Shown: piece by piece, positions 47,051-57,802 of the stretch
How the letters are laid out: every line of letters starts with the position of its first letter
How positions within the stretch are numbered: the first letter of the stretch is position 1
Assembly (NCBI GenBank): GCA_029945375.1
Contig: JAQOTE010000022.1
Span: 1 to 64,000, forward strand
Origin: Agaricus subrufescens
Lineage: Eukaryota > Basidiomycota > Agaricomycetes > Agaricales > Agaricaceae
Length of the DNA: 64,000 nucleotides
Direction: 5' to 3'
Translations under genes and position numbers: made by a program
The notes under the pieces: model-generated
Databases searched by the model: none
Told to the model about the DNA's origin: nothing
What the model saw: only the letters and a program-made list of their open reading frames with translations

Positions 47051-47197
47051 GAAGCACTGGGATTATGACAACTTAAGACGGCATCCATTGGCAGCTTCTG
47101 TCAGTTGAGGCCGAAAGAAATTTAGCCTGTGAATTTCGGCCTCGTCTGATAGAAGCTGCCAATGGATGCTGTCAGTCTGTCATGATACCAGTGCTTC
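47051..47197. repeat. Foldback sequence, arms about 65 bp, short loop
   Basis: The left arm gaagcactgggattatgaca ... ggccgaaa (47051-47116) is mirrored by 47134-47197 with a few mismatches and a 17-base spacer. Perfect core blocks include gcatccattggcagcttct. No clear target duplication was found at its edges, so it may be a miniature element or a local inverted duplication. Confidence 0.85.
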
Positions 47198-47807
47198 AAC
47201 ATGCACATTTACTATTAGGACACTGTTATGAATGATATCGCATTGATCTAGGTACACTTTCCGATCAAAAAGGGGCAGTTTCAACAATCTACGATGGCAT
47301 CGATACTTCTGGTGGGATATGCTTGAACCTTGATAGAAATTTAATTTTGTCAACAGTATGATATGATGTGATTCAGCTAACTACGCTACCTTTGTATACT
47401 GATTTACTCTTGTAGTCACTATATTTCTTGAAGTACATTGCATCTCATTCGCTGCATATCGAAGTCTGTGATCGTATCATTTGCAACGCTTATGGCGTCT
47501 GAGGACATTTATATCATGCTTATAATAAATGCTCCGCGGGTATCTAACATCAATATGGAGTGATTTCACAGCCGCTACAACCACGAGAAAACGCCCTCAA
47601 ATAGCTGGAATGTGTATGTTTTATTGGCCCGCAAATATAGCATTCCATGTAGTATACAAAGAGCTGAACTTAATGGTATCCTGTGAGAGAAGAATGTTCA
47701 CAAGTTATCAAGTATAGTGATTATCAGAAATGGGGTCGAATTAGGTTCTTGGTGGCTCGGGTATATAGCTGCAGCGGTATCAGCCCTATTCACCCCAACA
47801 CCAAGAA

Positions 47808-49007
47808 ATGTTGTCTCGCGTCTGGTTCAGTGAGCACTACCACTAATCTAATTTTCTAACCATTAGTTTTTCTTAACATTTTACCCTAGTCACAGGTTAA
47901 CTCTCTTCACTCACTCACGCCAGAAAACAATTGACACTAAAGCAGGTGCCTCTACCGGGTTCGGATACTATCTTGCTTGTTTCGCCCTTGAGAAAGGGGA
48001 TAAAGTTGTTGCCACCATGCGCAACCCGGACTCTGGTGGACAAGCGCTCCGATCCCAGTATCCGATTCACATTACAGAGGGGCTGCTCCTCATATTGAAA
48101 CTGGACGTTAAGGATTCCCAGGCTATATCGCAAGCTTTTGACACTGCCCGAGAACAACATGGGCGTATTGATGTAGTATTTAATAATGCCGGCTATGTTA
48201 TTTTTGGAGAGCTTGAAGGTATTCCTGAAGACAGTGCCAGAGATTTATTTGATGTATGTCTCTTGCTCTCTATGTGCAGGTTCGCTGAAGTTCAAATTTT
48301 ATCTAGACAAACTTCTGGGGAGCAACTAATGTTACGAAAGAATCAGTTAAAGCATTCAGAGAAAACTCACCCCCTGGAGGCCGACTCATTCAAAATTCCT
48401 CTGTCTCCACGCTTGGTGGTCAACCCGGGCTGGCGTATTACGCTGCATCGTACGTATCCTCAGACCTACATTTCTACCCCAGTGGTTAACGATAGCTACG
48501 GTTTGCAGGAAAGCCGGTGGGTTTATTCACACTATATTGAGTCCGAACATGTCAGAAATTGATGCTCGGTCTAGCACTTGAATTAGTCACGGAATCCCTA
48601 AAGCATGAGCTTGACCCAGCATGGAACATTAAGGTACGCTTCGCCTGTTTGAAGATCTTCAGCTGCCTTGACTCAACTAATTTTTGTTGAAGATGACTGA
48701 CCTTCAACCCGGCCTGTTCAATACCAAAGCTATATCTGAAAGCATGATTGTGTTCCCCTCGCCCCCAGCGTACTCAGCAGCCCTTGCTGTGGGCGCGTCG
48801 AAAGCTTCACGTGAGCGAGGAGATATTGCCAAAAGAGCAGCCGACCCTGCCAAAGCGGCGAAATTATTTTATCGACTCTCGACCTTGGAGAATCCTCCAG
48901 CTAAATTGCCGTTACATCCCGTATCACTCAAGGCCTCCATCGCTAAGGCTGAGAAGATACAAAAGGAGGTCGAGGAGTATAAGAGTTGGAGCGATGAAAT
49001 CTTCTGA
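47808..49007 (+). CDS. Short-chain dehydrogenase/reductase with two microexons
   Basis: NAD(P)-dependent oxidoreductase of the classical SDR fold. Seven exons: 47808-47829, 47890-47895 (6 nt), 47946-48253, 48307-48449, 48509-48516 (8 nt), 48575-48633, 48693-49007; all introns are GT-AG and 50-60 nt. The spliced product is 286 residues. It begins MLSRVWFITGASTGFG with the TGxxxGxG cofactor motif, has NNAG (mid-exon 3), NSSVSTLGGQPG with the catalytic Ser region, and Y157-x3-K161 (YYAASKAALE). Without the 6-nt exon the cofactor motif is broken; without the 8-nt exon the catalytic Lys is lost and a stop follows. The C-terminus ends VEEYKSWSDEIF. The substrate cannot be inferred. The gene appears intact. 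Confidence 0.88.
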
Positions 49008-49464
49008 ACCATAGCAGTGAAGATGGAGGTACTATTGCAGTATTGTTTTGAGCGAAAGGATGTATATACACTAGTGTCAAAGGATGACCTGGGAAGGGAA
49101 CATGGTTGAATATACACATAGGGTCGAAAGCGTGCAACAAAAGTAAAATTCACGTAAATGGTACATCTCCGACTGAGCCCTCCGACTCTCCGACTCTCAA
49201 CCGGGGCTCACAGGAAAGTGCGGGCATGCACGCGGGCCATATCCGGCGTTTTACCCACACTTTCTTGGGAGGGTCAACGTCTAAACTTCGAGCCCGCGTA
49301 GGTCCCGCAGCCTCGTCTAATGTCATGTGTGTTGCATCCCTCAATGGCGGATATCATTACCGAGATGATCTGGCTACTCTCTGCAATAAACAATGACGAG
49401 CGGTCGTTGTCTAGGTAATTTTATTAGTCGAGAAATGATAATAAACAAACAAGATAGACTTACC
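49008..49464. other. Spacer after the dehydrogenase gene
   Basis: Presumed 3' region of the dehydrogenase and possible downstream exon(s) of the minus-strand fragment that ends at a donor site at 49463. Frames at 49106-49396 and 49344-49150 are mutual shadows without support. Confidence 0.4.
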
Positions 49465-49850
49465 TTTACTCCCACTAACTGAAGATGAAATTCGGCGACG
49501 ACGGTCTCTAGCTTTTCCCGAAACTCAAACACGGTTCGCTGTGCTTTCTCTATTGTCGTTATTGTGTCCTTAACCGAGAAGATTTGAATCTCCCTCACGA
49601 ATGGAGTCAAATTGTCGTCATCAGTTGCCTCGTCAATAGATTGAATATACAGAATTGCAAAACCCTGGCTTGACATGACCGCATTGCAAATCGGGAGCAT
49701 CTTGTTGTCCATGACTTCCCGAGCTTTGACTAGAGTTTTCATAGCCGGTGGAGAGGGGTTGAGGTAGAAGTACATGCTAAGCGAGATCGTGTATTCGTAG
49801 GAACAGTTGATCACTGGGAGGGAGATATGAATATTGTAGATGTCGTACCT
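49465..49850 (-). CDS. Exon of an unrecognised minus-strand gene, probably a fragment
   Basis: An open minus-strand stretch reads YDIYNIHISLPVINCSYEY through FVREIQIFSVKDTITTIEKA to EKLETVVAEFHLQLVGVK and stops at a good donor (gtaagt, plus-strand acttac at 49459-49464). An acceptor-like tttgtag precedes it near 49850. An ATG near 49914 (MADQPPI, donor gtatgt) could be exon 1, but the phase does not join cleanly. The amphipathic helical content suggests a real protein. I do not recognise the family. It sits between the dehydrogenase and the rearranged SMC1 piece, so it may be truncated. Confidence 0.4.
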
Positions 49851-49965
49851 ACAAAGATGAACTCAGGAGCCTACCTTGAAGAAGACACATACAATAGGCG
49901 GTTGATCAGCCATGGTGGGAAGGGGGGAGCGGGAAAGATGTTAACTCTTTTGTGGCGACAAGCGT

Positions 49966-50060
49966 GCGGTAAGCTCCGGCGGCAAAACAAAGCAGTGGAC
50001 ACTTGTGGGCACCAGCAGGCTCCGTGGCAAAACACAGCCAAACATACTTAATTCGCTCGT
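49966..50060 (+). repeat. Dispersed repeat abutting the SMC1 pseudogene
   Basis: Inverted partner of 46656-46750. It ends at the octamer TCGCTCGT (50053-50060), which is also present at the matching place in SMC1 (17018-17025) and, in complement, at 46656-46663. Confidence 0.75.
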
Positions 50061-51309
50061 CTAACCAGTTCGTCTTTGTCATCGATTTGACTGACATTTC
50101 GGGATGTCTCGCATTCGAATTGGAAGGTCTAACAGAAGCCTGCGAGCGTATTCAACATTTTGATCGACCTGGCCAAAGTGAAAATGCGAATCTCACAAAT
50201 ATCAATACTCAAGAGGAAAGACTGCAACAAGAGTTGGAAAAGGGTGAGACTGCGATCGGTGGGTTGAAGCAGGAATTGGAGGTGTTACAAGCGACTTTGG
50301 AAGAGAAGACGAAAGTGAAGAAGGTCAGGACAAGGAGTGCGAAGTGCTTGATCTGGCTCTGAAAGAAGTGTGAGCCTTTCCTTTCTTGTTTGGCGTTGTC
50401 TGACGATAGCCCTTTTTGGTATAGAATGATGAAACTGAGAAACTAGCTCTAGAGGTGTCGTCAATATATAGGAAATGTCAAAAAAAGAAAAGATAATTGC
50501 TGTTATCTGGCAATTTGAAAAATGTCCCGATGGAAGAGGTATGAGTTTTGGTCGTATATTTGAGATTTAGGTGACTGATTGGATTGCCGTCATCTCTTTT
50601 CCTTCCCTACCACTAGAACCTAAGAGAAGAAGTAACTATGGATATTGATGATGACGATGACGGCACCCAGAAACTGCAAGCGGTTGCAGATTATGGAATT
50701 GAAATAAACTCTAATCGATATATGAGGATGGCAGGGTGCAAGACCTCGCAGAGATGATTGCGCAGTTTGATAAAGAGATTGCGAGTGCGGATACTGATAT
50801 CGAGAGGATAGCGCCAAATATGAAAAGGTTCGCGTGGCTCCCCTTTCTCAAAATTCCCATTTGGGGTGTCTCAGTTTTGAACGACGCTTACTTTACTCGG
50901 CGCAGGTTGGATGATGTCGAGGCCAACTTAGCTATGACGGAGAAATGGGCGGATAAAGCGAGAAAGGAGTCGAAGACTGCTCGGGATTACTACAACAAAG
51001 TGAAGACGTCATCCACAGCTATCAGCCAGCACCATTCTTCGTCTTGGATGAGATACATCCTGCGCTCGATAATGCCAACGTAGCAAAATATATAAGGAGC
51101 CGAGCGTCGACAGATCTCCAGTTTATTCTGATCACTCTGAAGGGTTCGTTGTATGAGAAGGAATAGTCGTTTATTGGGGTTTATAGAGATCAAGATGTGA
51201 ATAGTTCGAAGGCTTTGACGTTGGATGTGAGTCGATGTTTCATTCTTTTTGAGAACGTGGTATCTGACTGACTGGCCTTTGCGTTAAGTTAACGCAATAT
51301 GATGATTAG
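50053..51309 (+). pseudogene. SMC1: Truncated SMC1 3' copy
   Basis: Starts inside the second coiled coil of SMC1 (equivalent to 17018) and runs to the final exon and stop (LTQYDD, 51288-51309). Matching parts include [18 protein letters not shown] near 50260-50310, the intron and exon pattern around 50520-50640, and [13 protein letters not shown] Walker B codons near 51030. About 360 bp are deleted relative to SMC1 between 18053 and 18410, removing the LSGGE signature. Several small indels and stops are present, and the N-terminal two thirds and hinge are absent. The homology continues past the stop into the convergent kinase gene, as at the intact locus. Confidence 0.92.
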
Positions 51310-51693
51310 TGCATGCAATATTCTTCGTTGTTAACCGGCTTTTTTGTTGCTCGCGAGCTGTTTGAATTCCGTAGTTTGGCTTGTATTTTTAGTGTTGTTA
51401 TTTATCATTTAATAGTAATCGCAGTTTATGCGCAGTAATGTCTCCTAATGATTTTGGAGAGGCAATCTCGCTTGGTGTCGTGGGTGATACTATTCTGTGT
51501 CGGTGGGGATCAAGTATCACAGGAATGAATCGAATTATTATTTGCATGATACGGAACAGACCCAAATCTACATTCAGACGGAGCTTCTACAATGGTTCTT
51601 AAATCAGGCGCACCACCATTTGCGATATCTGTCATTCTCGCCCTCTTCCCAAGGGACTGACAGTCAACCATAAAGGGTGGATTGGTACGTTCG

Positions 51694-54300
51694 CTAGGAC
51701 CCAAGTTGCAAATCGACACCTTCCATATTACCAATAAAAGTTGCAGTTTCATCCCACAAAGACTCGTAGACGCGCTCGTAGCTAGTCTTGCTATCCCTGT
51801 CTCCGAATTGGTAGAATCTGAGGAGTTTATGGTTCCAGATGGCAAGATAATCGTGCACTAGGCAGTCTTGCAGCGAGGGATGTATGAGAGAGTAGATATT
51901 AGAGGACAGTGAAACACCTTTCTTGAAAAAGGACTGCCGAGCCTGGCCGGGCTCATGGTCCGTAGTGAAGATGTTAGTGGACGGTGAATTTGAGCCTGTG
52001 ACGCGGAAAAGGAGGGTCCATACAGTGATCCACCACAATGATTCAATGTCGTGTACGAAAATGTACTTGAGGGATGGAGTAGCTTGTATAGGTTTTGGAG
52101 TAGACTTAGTCCGGTCACTGGTTTTCGCAAGGCGCGCGGGGGATTTTGGAAGCTGAGCGTATAGGAAGTCTCCAGAGTGTATTTCTATTGGCATAAAGTA
52201 TGGCGTCCCCTGAGTCAAATCCGACAGAAGTGAATGATGGGTTTTAAATCATGATAATGGAAACACTCTCTGACCGTTTTGGGATCAGTGCTGACTGCCT
52301 GATTATTCTCGTAGAAGTCCCTTGCGTACTCTAGGTCACTCAACCTCCCTCTCACTCCGTGTTCATCCTGCACCAAGATGATGTTCCCCGCACTCACGTC
52401 TCGGTGCACCCAACCGGCCAAAAACAACAACGTCAATGCTAATCATATATCAGATTTGTTTCTCATATTTTGAAGCGCAATGCTCACCAATCAACGCATC
52501 TTCGAACCCCCGGACGGCCTCAGAAACACTGGTCGCATGGGCAAATGATTTGCCGACACAGGCATAAATAACACGGTAGTGTTGCTTGACTTTGTATTCA
52601 CGCTTCTTGTAAGCCTTTTGGCCTATTGCCGACGGTCCTGGCTCACGAGGGCGTGTATTGTACAAACTGGACGACTGTGTCATGAGTTGCGACGAATTTT
52701 GAGAACTGGGAATAAGACTGGTGCTGCTTCCGCTATTACTTTGATTTGGACGTGCTAATAAGTGCGGTGCAGGTTCGTACTTCGGCTTCTCCTTGTTCTT
52801 CCCGGATTCCTCCTTCCAGTCTAATATCACCTCCATAAAGTACGCTTGTGGATATGCGAGTGCCTCCTCCAGCTTCCCTTCCAGTCCTGATGGCGCCCAC
52901 GAATAGTCGGACTCCTGAACACTTGCCAGCTTTTCAAAAACCTTGCTCTGTATCTCCTTCTCCGAGGGGGCGTCTCCATCTACCCAGCAATCTTTCAGTG
53001 CAACTTCTGAAGCATTTGGCATCGGCTCCAAGTTTTCTGGACTATGGACCTCGATGGCCTTCCACACTCGCGATTTGCGACCCGCGATGCAATCAGAGCG
53101 AGGATAGTACAACGGCTCCAAGGCCTTGTAGTATCTTGAACCGGTAGATGATTTCATTTCGAATACACAGCGCCATGTGCCGCCGTCATTTTTCCGTTGA
53201 ATTGTTGAATCATGACCAAGTTCCTCATCGGTCGCGTAAAGGAACGATAGGAAGACTCGAATGAAGTTGTCAAATTCCTGGAGGGATGTGAGATAGGCGC
53301 ACACAAATAGAGATAAGAACACTCACTTTGGTGAAATTAAAAGGTCGAGATTTCATCGAGTATGACCGTGAAAAGTACCAGAGGGACATCTCAGTGTTTT
53401 CGATTGTAACCTTTGCGACATCAGATATCATATAGGAACCAAAGAAGAAGTTTGACATACACCGTACATCCAGTTTCGGCGCGGGTCTTCATTCATGATG
53501 TGATTCGCAGCAGACACCAGCTGTTTTCGATTCTGTAGTAAACTATGAGAAATAAGCAACGAAATACTGGCCAAAGTACCCACCTCATATACATATTTGG
53601 CGGTCGCTCTTTTCTTGAATTCCATTACAACTGCTGTCTGCACCGGTGCCAATTTAACCTCTTGACTTGACCCCTGGTATATACTAGGGTTCGCGACGAC
53701 AGAATCAACTTTGAAATTACAACCCATAAGTTCCGATCTCATTACTCGATAGGGGCAGTCTTGGTACTCATATCCATTTGACTTGCGTTGTTTGCTAGGG
53801 TCGGGGCACTCAAGTAGTGCATTGACGATCTTCTGCAGGGGCTTGAAAACGAGCACTTCCTTCTGTTTCGCATTTCTGGGCTCGACGCCGTACGCCTGCC
53901 ATTCGACTCTATCTGAAGTCTGTTTCTATCGTTAGACTCCATCCTGAAATTTGGCCAGCTATGGACACATACGTCTGCATTGACTCCAGGCTCTGTGGTT
54001 GGCGCCTCTGCTACAGCTCTTGTTTGGGCAGCAATCCTATTGCTCCTCCTTCTTCCCGGAGCGTCATCAACAACAGGGAGAGCCCTCTCCGCAGGAGTCT
54101 TCAGTAACCCGCTGTCCTTCAGATGTCGACGGGCACTCGCAACCCATTGATTATCCGGCAAGAACGGAACGAGCTTGTCCAAAAAGTCTTCAAAAGTACA
54201 TTCGAGCATTTCATCGCGCGTCGCGTCTGCTATCTTGTCACGAACCTCGGTCTGGTTTGTCAGGCCACTGTCAACTTTTGCTTTTCGTGGCGTAAAGCTC
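51694..54300 (-). CDS. FunK1-type fungal protein kinase, copy 1
   Basis: Member of the basidiomycete-expanded FunK1 kinase family. The N-terminal part (RDKIADATRDEMLECTFEDF) precedes a spliced junction giving TSDRVEWQAYGVEPRNAKQK. The Lys subdomain VALKDCWVD lies near 53000-52975. The catalytic loop reads VHRDVSAGNIILV near 52415-52375, with LSDLEYAR where typical kinases have DFG. Next come GTPYFMPIEIHSGDF near 52205 and FVHDIESLWWITVWTL, and the end EGVDLQLGS with stop at 51694-51696. About six exons. The upstream limit is an acceptor site (tgtgtgcag) near 54300; no clear ATG exon was found before it, so the true start is unresolved. No internal stop was seen. It is convergent with the SMC1 pseudogene. 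Confidence 0.82.
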
Positions 54301-54361
54301 GGGCTGCACACAAGATATTAGGTCACGTGTGCGTGAGTGCCGTCTGTCACACTCACTTTTG

Positions 54362-54378
54362 CTGATCACTGTGATCAG
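54362..54378. promoter_or_regulatory. 17-bp perfect palindrome upstream of kinase copy 1
   Basis: CTGATCAC-T-GTGATCAG lies just upstream of the first supported exon of the minus-strand kinase gene. The dyad resembles a dimer binding site, but no factor is assigned. Confidence 0.3.
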
Positions 54379-54586
54379 TGTTCACCCTTAGCTAAATAAA
54401 AAAGCCGAAAAAACCAAATGGAACTATATATCAGAATACAAGATTTCACAATAGCGACCAAGTATATACTAGTTAAGTATTAGAAGTATGGAAACACGGC
54501 CAAGCCAATTACCCTAACTCCACTCTTGAAGTGCTCAACCATTTTGGTCACTCCGGGATACCTCCGTTATCCTGCCTGGCAAAATC

Positions 54587-57110
54587 CTAATCTGTATCGT
54601 CCTTCCCTGAATCGTTTTCACTTCCATCTTCAAAAACGTCTCTACCCCTTTTCGATTTCTTCCTTGATGAGCTTTCTTCGGCCGCCGTACTGTTGTCTGA
54701 CGCACCCATAGACCTTGCCCTCTTCCTGATTTCTGGGTCAGCAGGGAGGTCTCTGATAGAGGGTGGGGAACGGTTGTATGGGTCTTCAAGTTCCATTGTG
54801 ACACTGGAGATACTCGGAATGGAAACCACCATGCCGTCCCATATATTTTCGTAGATGCATTTATAGCTGGAAATGTCTTGTCGGTTGCCTGTGTCGTAAA
54901 ATTGGCAAAGCCATTGCTTGTAAAAGGCAAGGAAGTCGGGAGCATGACAATCACAAAGAATTTCGTGAGTGATGTCTTTGAGGTACTCGATTATATCTTC
55001 CTCATTTGTGAAAAGATCGCTTCGTTGAGTAGAGGGAGAATCTGCCACTACAAAGATTGACTGGAAAGAATCCCATCCATCCTTGATGCGTACGATAATG
55101 ATCCATATCATGATCCACCATAACGATTCCAGGTCATGCACGAAAGTGTACATCAAAACTGAACAGCGCTCATTGGACGTAGAAACGTTACTCTGGCCTG
55201 ACACCAGTGCGGCCACATCAATTTGATTTCGTTTGGGTGGCCGTTTTGTATAAAGAAATGATCCTTTATGAATCTCTATCGGCATGAAGTATGGAGTTCC
55301 CTGTGTAACTCTACATCAGATAGAATCAGACACAACCCAACAAAAGTCATACCGTCTTCGGATCAGTGCCGACAGCCCCATCTCTACTCCCGAAAGACCG
55401 TGCATACTCTAGATCACTCAATTTTGCCCTGATCCCACCCTTCCCACGCACCAAGATGATGTTACCCTCACTGATGTCTCGGTGTACCCAACGTGCTAAA
55501 TAGAGAAGAGTTAAGGCTGAATGTACATGAGATAGGTGTCAGGTATGTTGCAAATGACGACACTCACCAACAAAGATATCTTCAAATGCTCGCACTGCAT
55601 CTGACAGACTAGTTGCGTGGGCTAGTGATTCACCAACCTCGGCATAAATGACACGGTAGTGTCATTTGGTATTGAAGCGACGCTGTTTGTAATCTGGGAG
55701 AGAGGAAGCAGGTAAAGGTGGTGCCGACGAGTGGGACGTATTCATTGTAAGTGGCGGTGTTTGAGTGCTGCGGGAGGCTTGTACCCTATCCAAGCCAGAC
55801 CGTTCAATCGGAGGTGAGAGCAAATCGGGATCAGTACTACAAAAAGGTTTGGCGTTGTTGAAGCCCAGGTCCCAATCTGATATGATCTTCATGAAATACT
55901 TCTCTGGATGCGCGATAGCATCCAAAAGCTTGGTCTTCAGTCCGTTAGGTGCCCATCCATAATCCTCCTCCTTAAGCCCCGCAAGTGCTGCAAATATTTC
56001 ATCCTGCTTCTCCTTTTCTGTCAGGTCGTTCTTGTCTACCCAGCAGTCCTTCAACACGACCTCTGATGCATTCGGCTTGGGCTCCAGGCTGTTTGGACCA
56101 ACAACCTCGATGACCTTCCACACGCGTGATTTTCGACCTGTGATGCAAAGGGTACGAGGATTGAACAGTGGTCGTACAGTCTTATAGTACTTGAGACCGG
56201 TGTCTGTCTGCATCCCATATACCATGCCCCATGTTCCATTTTGATATATCCGCTGAATAGATGTGTCATAGCCCAGCTCCTCATGAGTAGCATATAGGAA
56301 GGATAGGAATGTGCGAATGAACTTGTTGAAATCCTGGAGAGACGTGAGATAGGTGCACACAGGTGAAGGAAAGAACACTGACATTGATGAAATTAAAAGG
56401 TTGAGATTTCATTGAGTATGACCGTGAAAAGTACCACAGGGACATGTCACTATCTTCGATTGTAATCTTCGCAACATCAGGTATGATACGGGAAACAGAA
56501 AGGAAGTAAGACATACACCATACATCCACTTCCAGCGGGGGTCATCGTTCATGACGTGGTTTGCCGCAGACACCAATTTTGTTCGATTCTGCAGCAACTA
56601 TGAGATGAAAGCGACAAAACAGAATCTCCATCACCTACATCATGTACATTTTCACGGGTTTGCTGCTTTTTGAATTCCATCAGAACTGCTATCTTCGACA
56701 CCTTTAAACTGATCTTTGATTTTTCGTCATCGTCATGTATATCTTGGCCGGCCACCGTCTCCACCACTTCTATTACCCCAAGCTCGACGTCGGCTATCAC
56801 AGCATCAACTCTGAAGTTACAACCCTCAATTTGCGATTCCATTCGTTGATCGGGACAGTCCTTGTAGTGGTATCCATTGTGCTTTCTGTCCCTGTCAGGA
56901 TTGGGGCAGGTAAGTAGCGATTCCACGATTTTCTCCAGTGGTTCAAAAATCTTCTTTTCGGTCGCATCTAAAGCTCGAGGTGACCAGTCTCCGTAATCCA
57001 CCCATTGCAGTGAAGTTGGGTCCTAACATGATCATTTGTTACGGAGAACTAATATGGGTAGCGTGGGACACACACTTTAGTGTCGACTTTGGCCCCCGGA
57101 GCTCTAATCT
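54587..57110 (-). pseudogene. FunK1-type kinase, copy 2, 5'-truncated
   Basis: Tandem paralogue of copy 1 on the same strand. Parts: APGAKVDTK just inside 57110, then DPTSLQWVDYGDWSPRALDA, VVLKDCWVDKNDLTEK, the catalytic loop WVHRDISEGNIILV near 55485-55440, LSDLEYARSFGSRD, FVHDLESLWWIMIW, and a longer basic C-tail (SSSRKKSKRGRDVFEDGSEN). Two defects: a TGA at 55662-55664, where copy 1 has a Gln codon in the KQHYRVIYA stretch, and loss of the 5' exon where a gypsy LTR begins at 57111. It is therefore unlikely to encode a working kinase. Confidence 0.82.
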
Positions 57111-57802
57111 TGTTATATCCCGTTTCCAGAACTTTCCGATCATTCCTGACGTTTCCTTTTCTATCTAGAACGCTCCATTTCCATTTCCAGTATGTTCCAA
57201 GGTATCCCGCTGTCAAGTTTCCTTTCGATGGGATCCACTCAGGACCGTTGTCTTTCGGGTTCCTTTAACTGGTAAGTCCGCTTCCCGGAACCGGTAGTGG
57301 TTGGCCGGTTATGCCGTAGTTCCCTTTCCGGAACTACGGTTGCACTCCCGCAGTCGCTCTACGACCAACACAACGCGGGCCGTAACTTTCCAACGGCCAA
57401 CGCGACTGTATCCGGATCGGTACTCATTCCTAATGCGATGCGACTGCTATATCTCTATTCCGATTCCTATTTCTATTTTCCGGAACTATTCCTTTTCCGT
57501 AATTTACTCCTGTATACCTTCGTATATAGGTTCCGCAATCCTGTATCTATTCCTCAGTCTGAAATCGACTTAGATTCTATTCCCTCTCGATTCCTATCTT
57601 CCCGCTAAGCGTTCCGCAACTCGCGTTCTATTCCGCTATCGCTTTCTAGGCATCCAGAACCTGCTGGAGGGCACAGTGCGCCTTCGCGTCACTGAGGCCA
57701 ACGCCTATCTCCAAATCGGAACCGCCTAGTTCTGACTCTGCAGTCGTAGTCTTAACAGTATTTCAGACTCCCGCTCCAGCTGGTTCCACACTTCACTTTT
57801 GT

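Larger units (their letters stand above)
46376..47807. other. Gene-less spacer with a foldback
   Basis: No gene recognised. It includes the inverted-repeat partner at about 46656-46750 and the foldback at 47051-47197, and ends with the presumed promoter of the dehydrogenase gene. Confidence 0.45.

Noticed and set aside
57297..57608. Tyr/Phe-rich open frames near the start of the gypsy element
   Set aside because: They lie in the LTR or leader region and come from repeated TTCCG/TATTTC words, not from a protein family.
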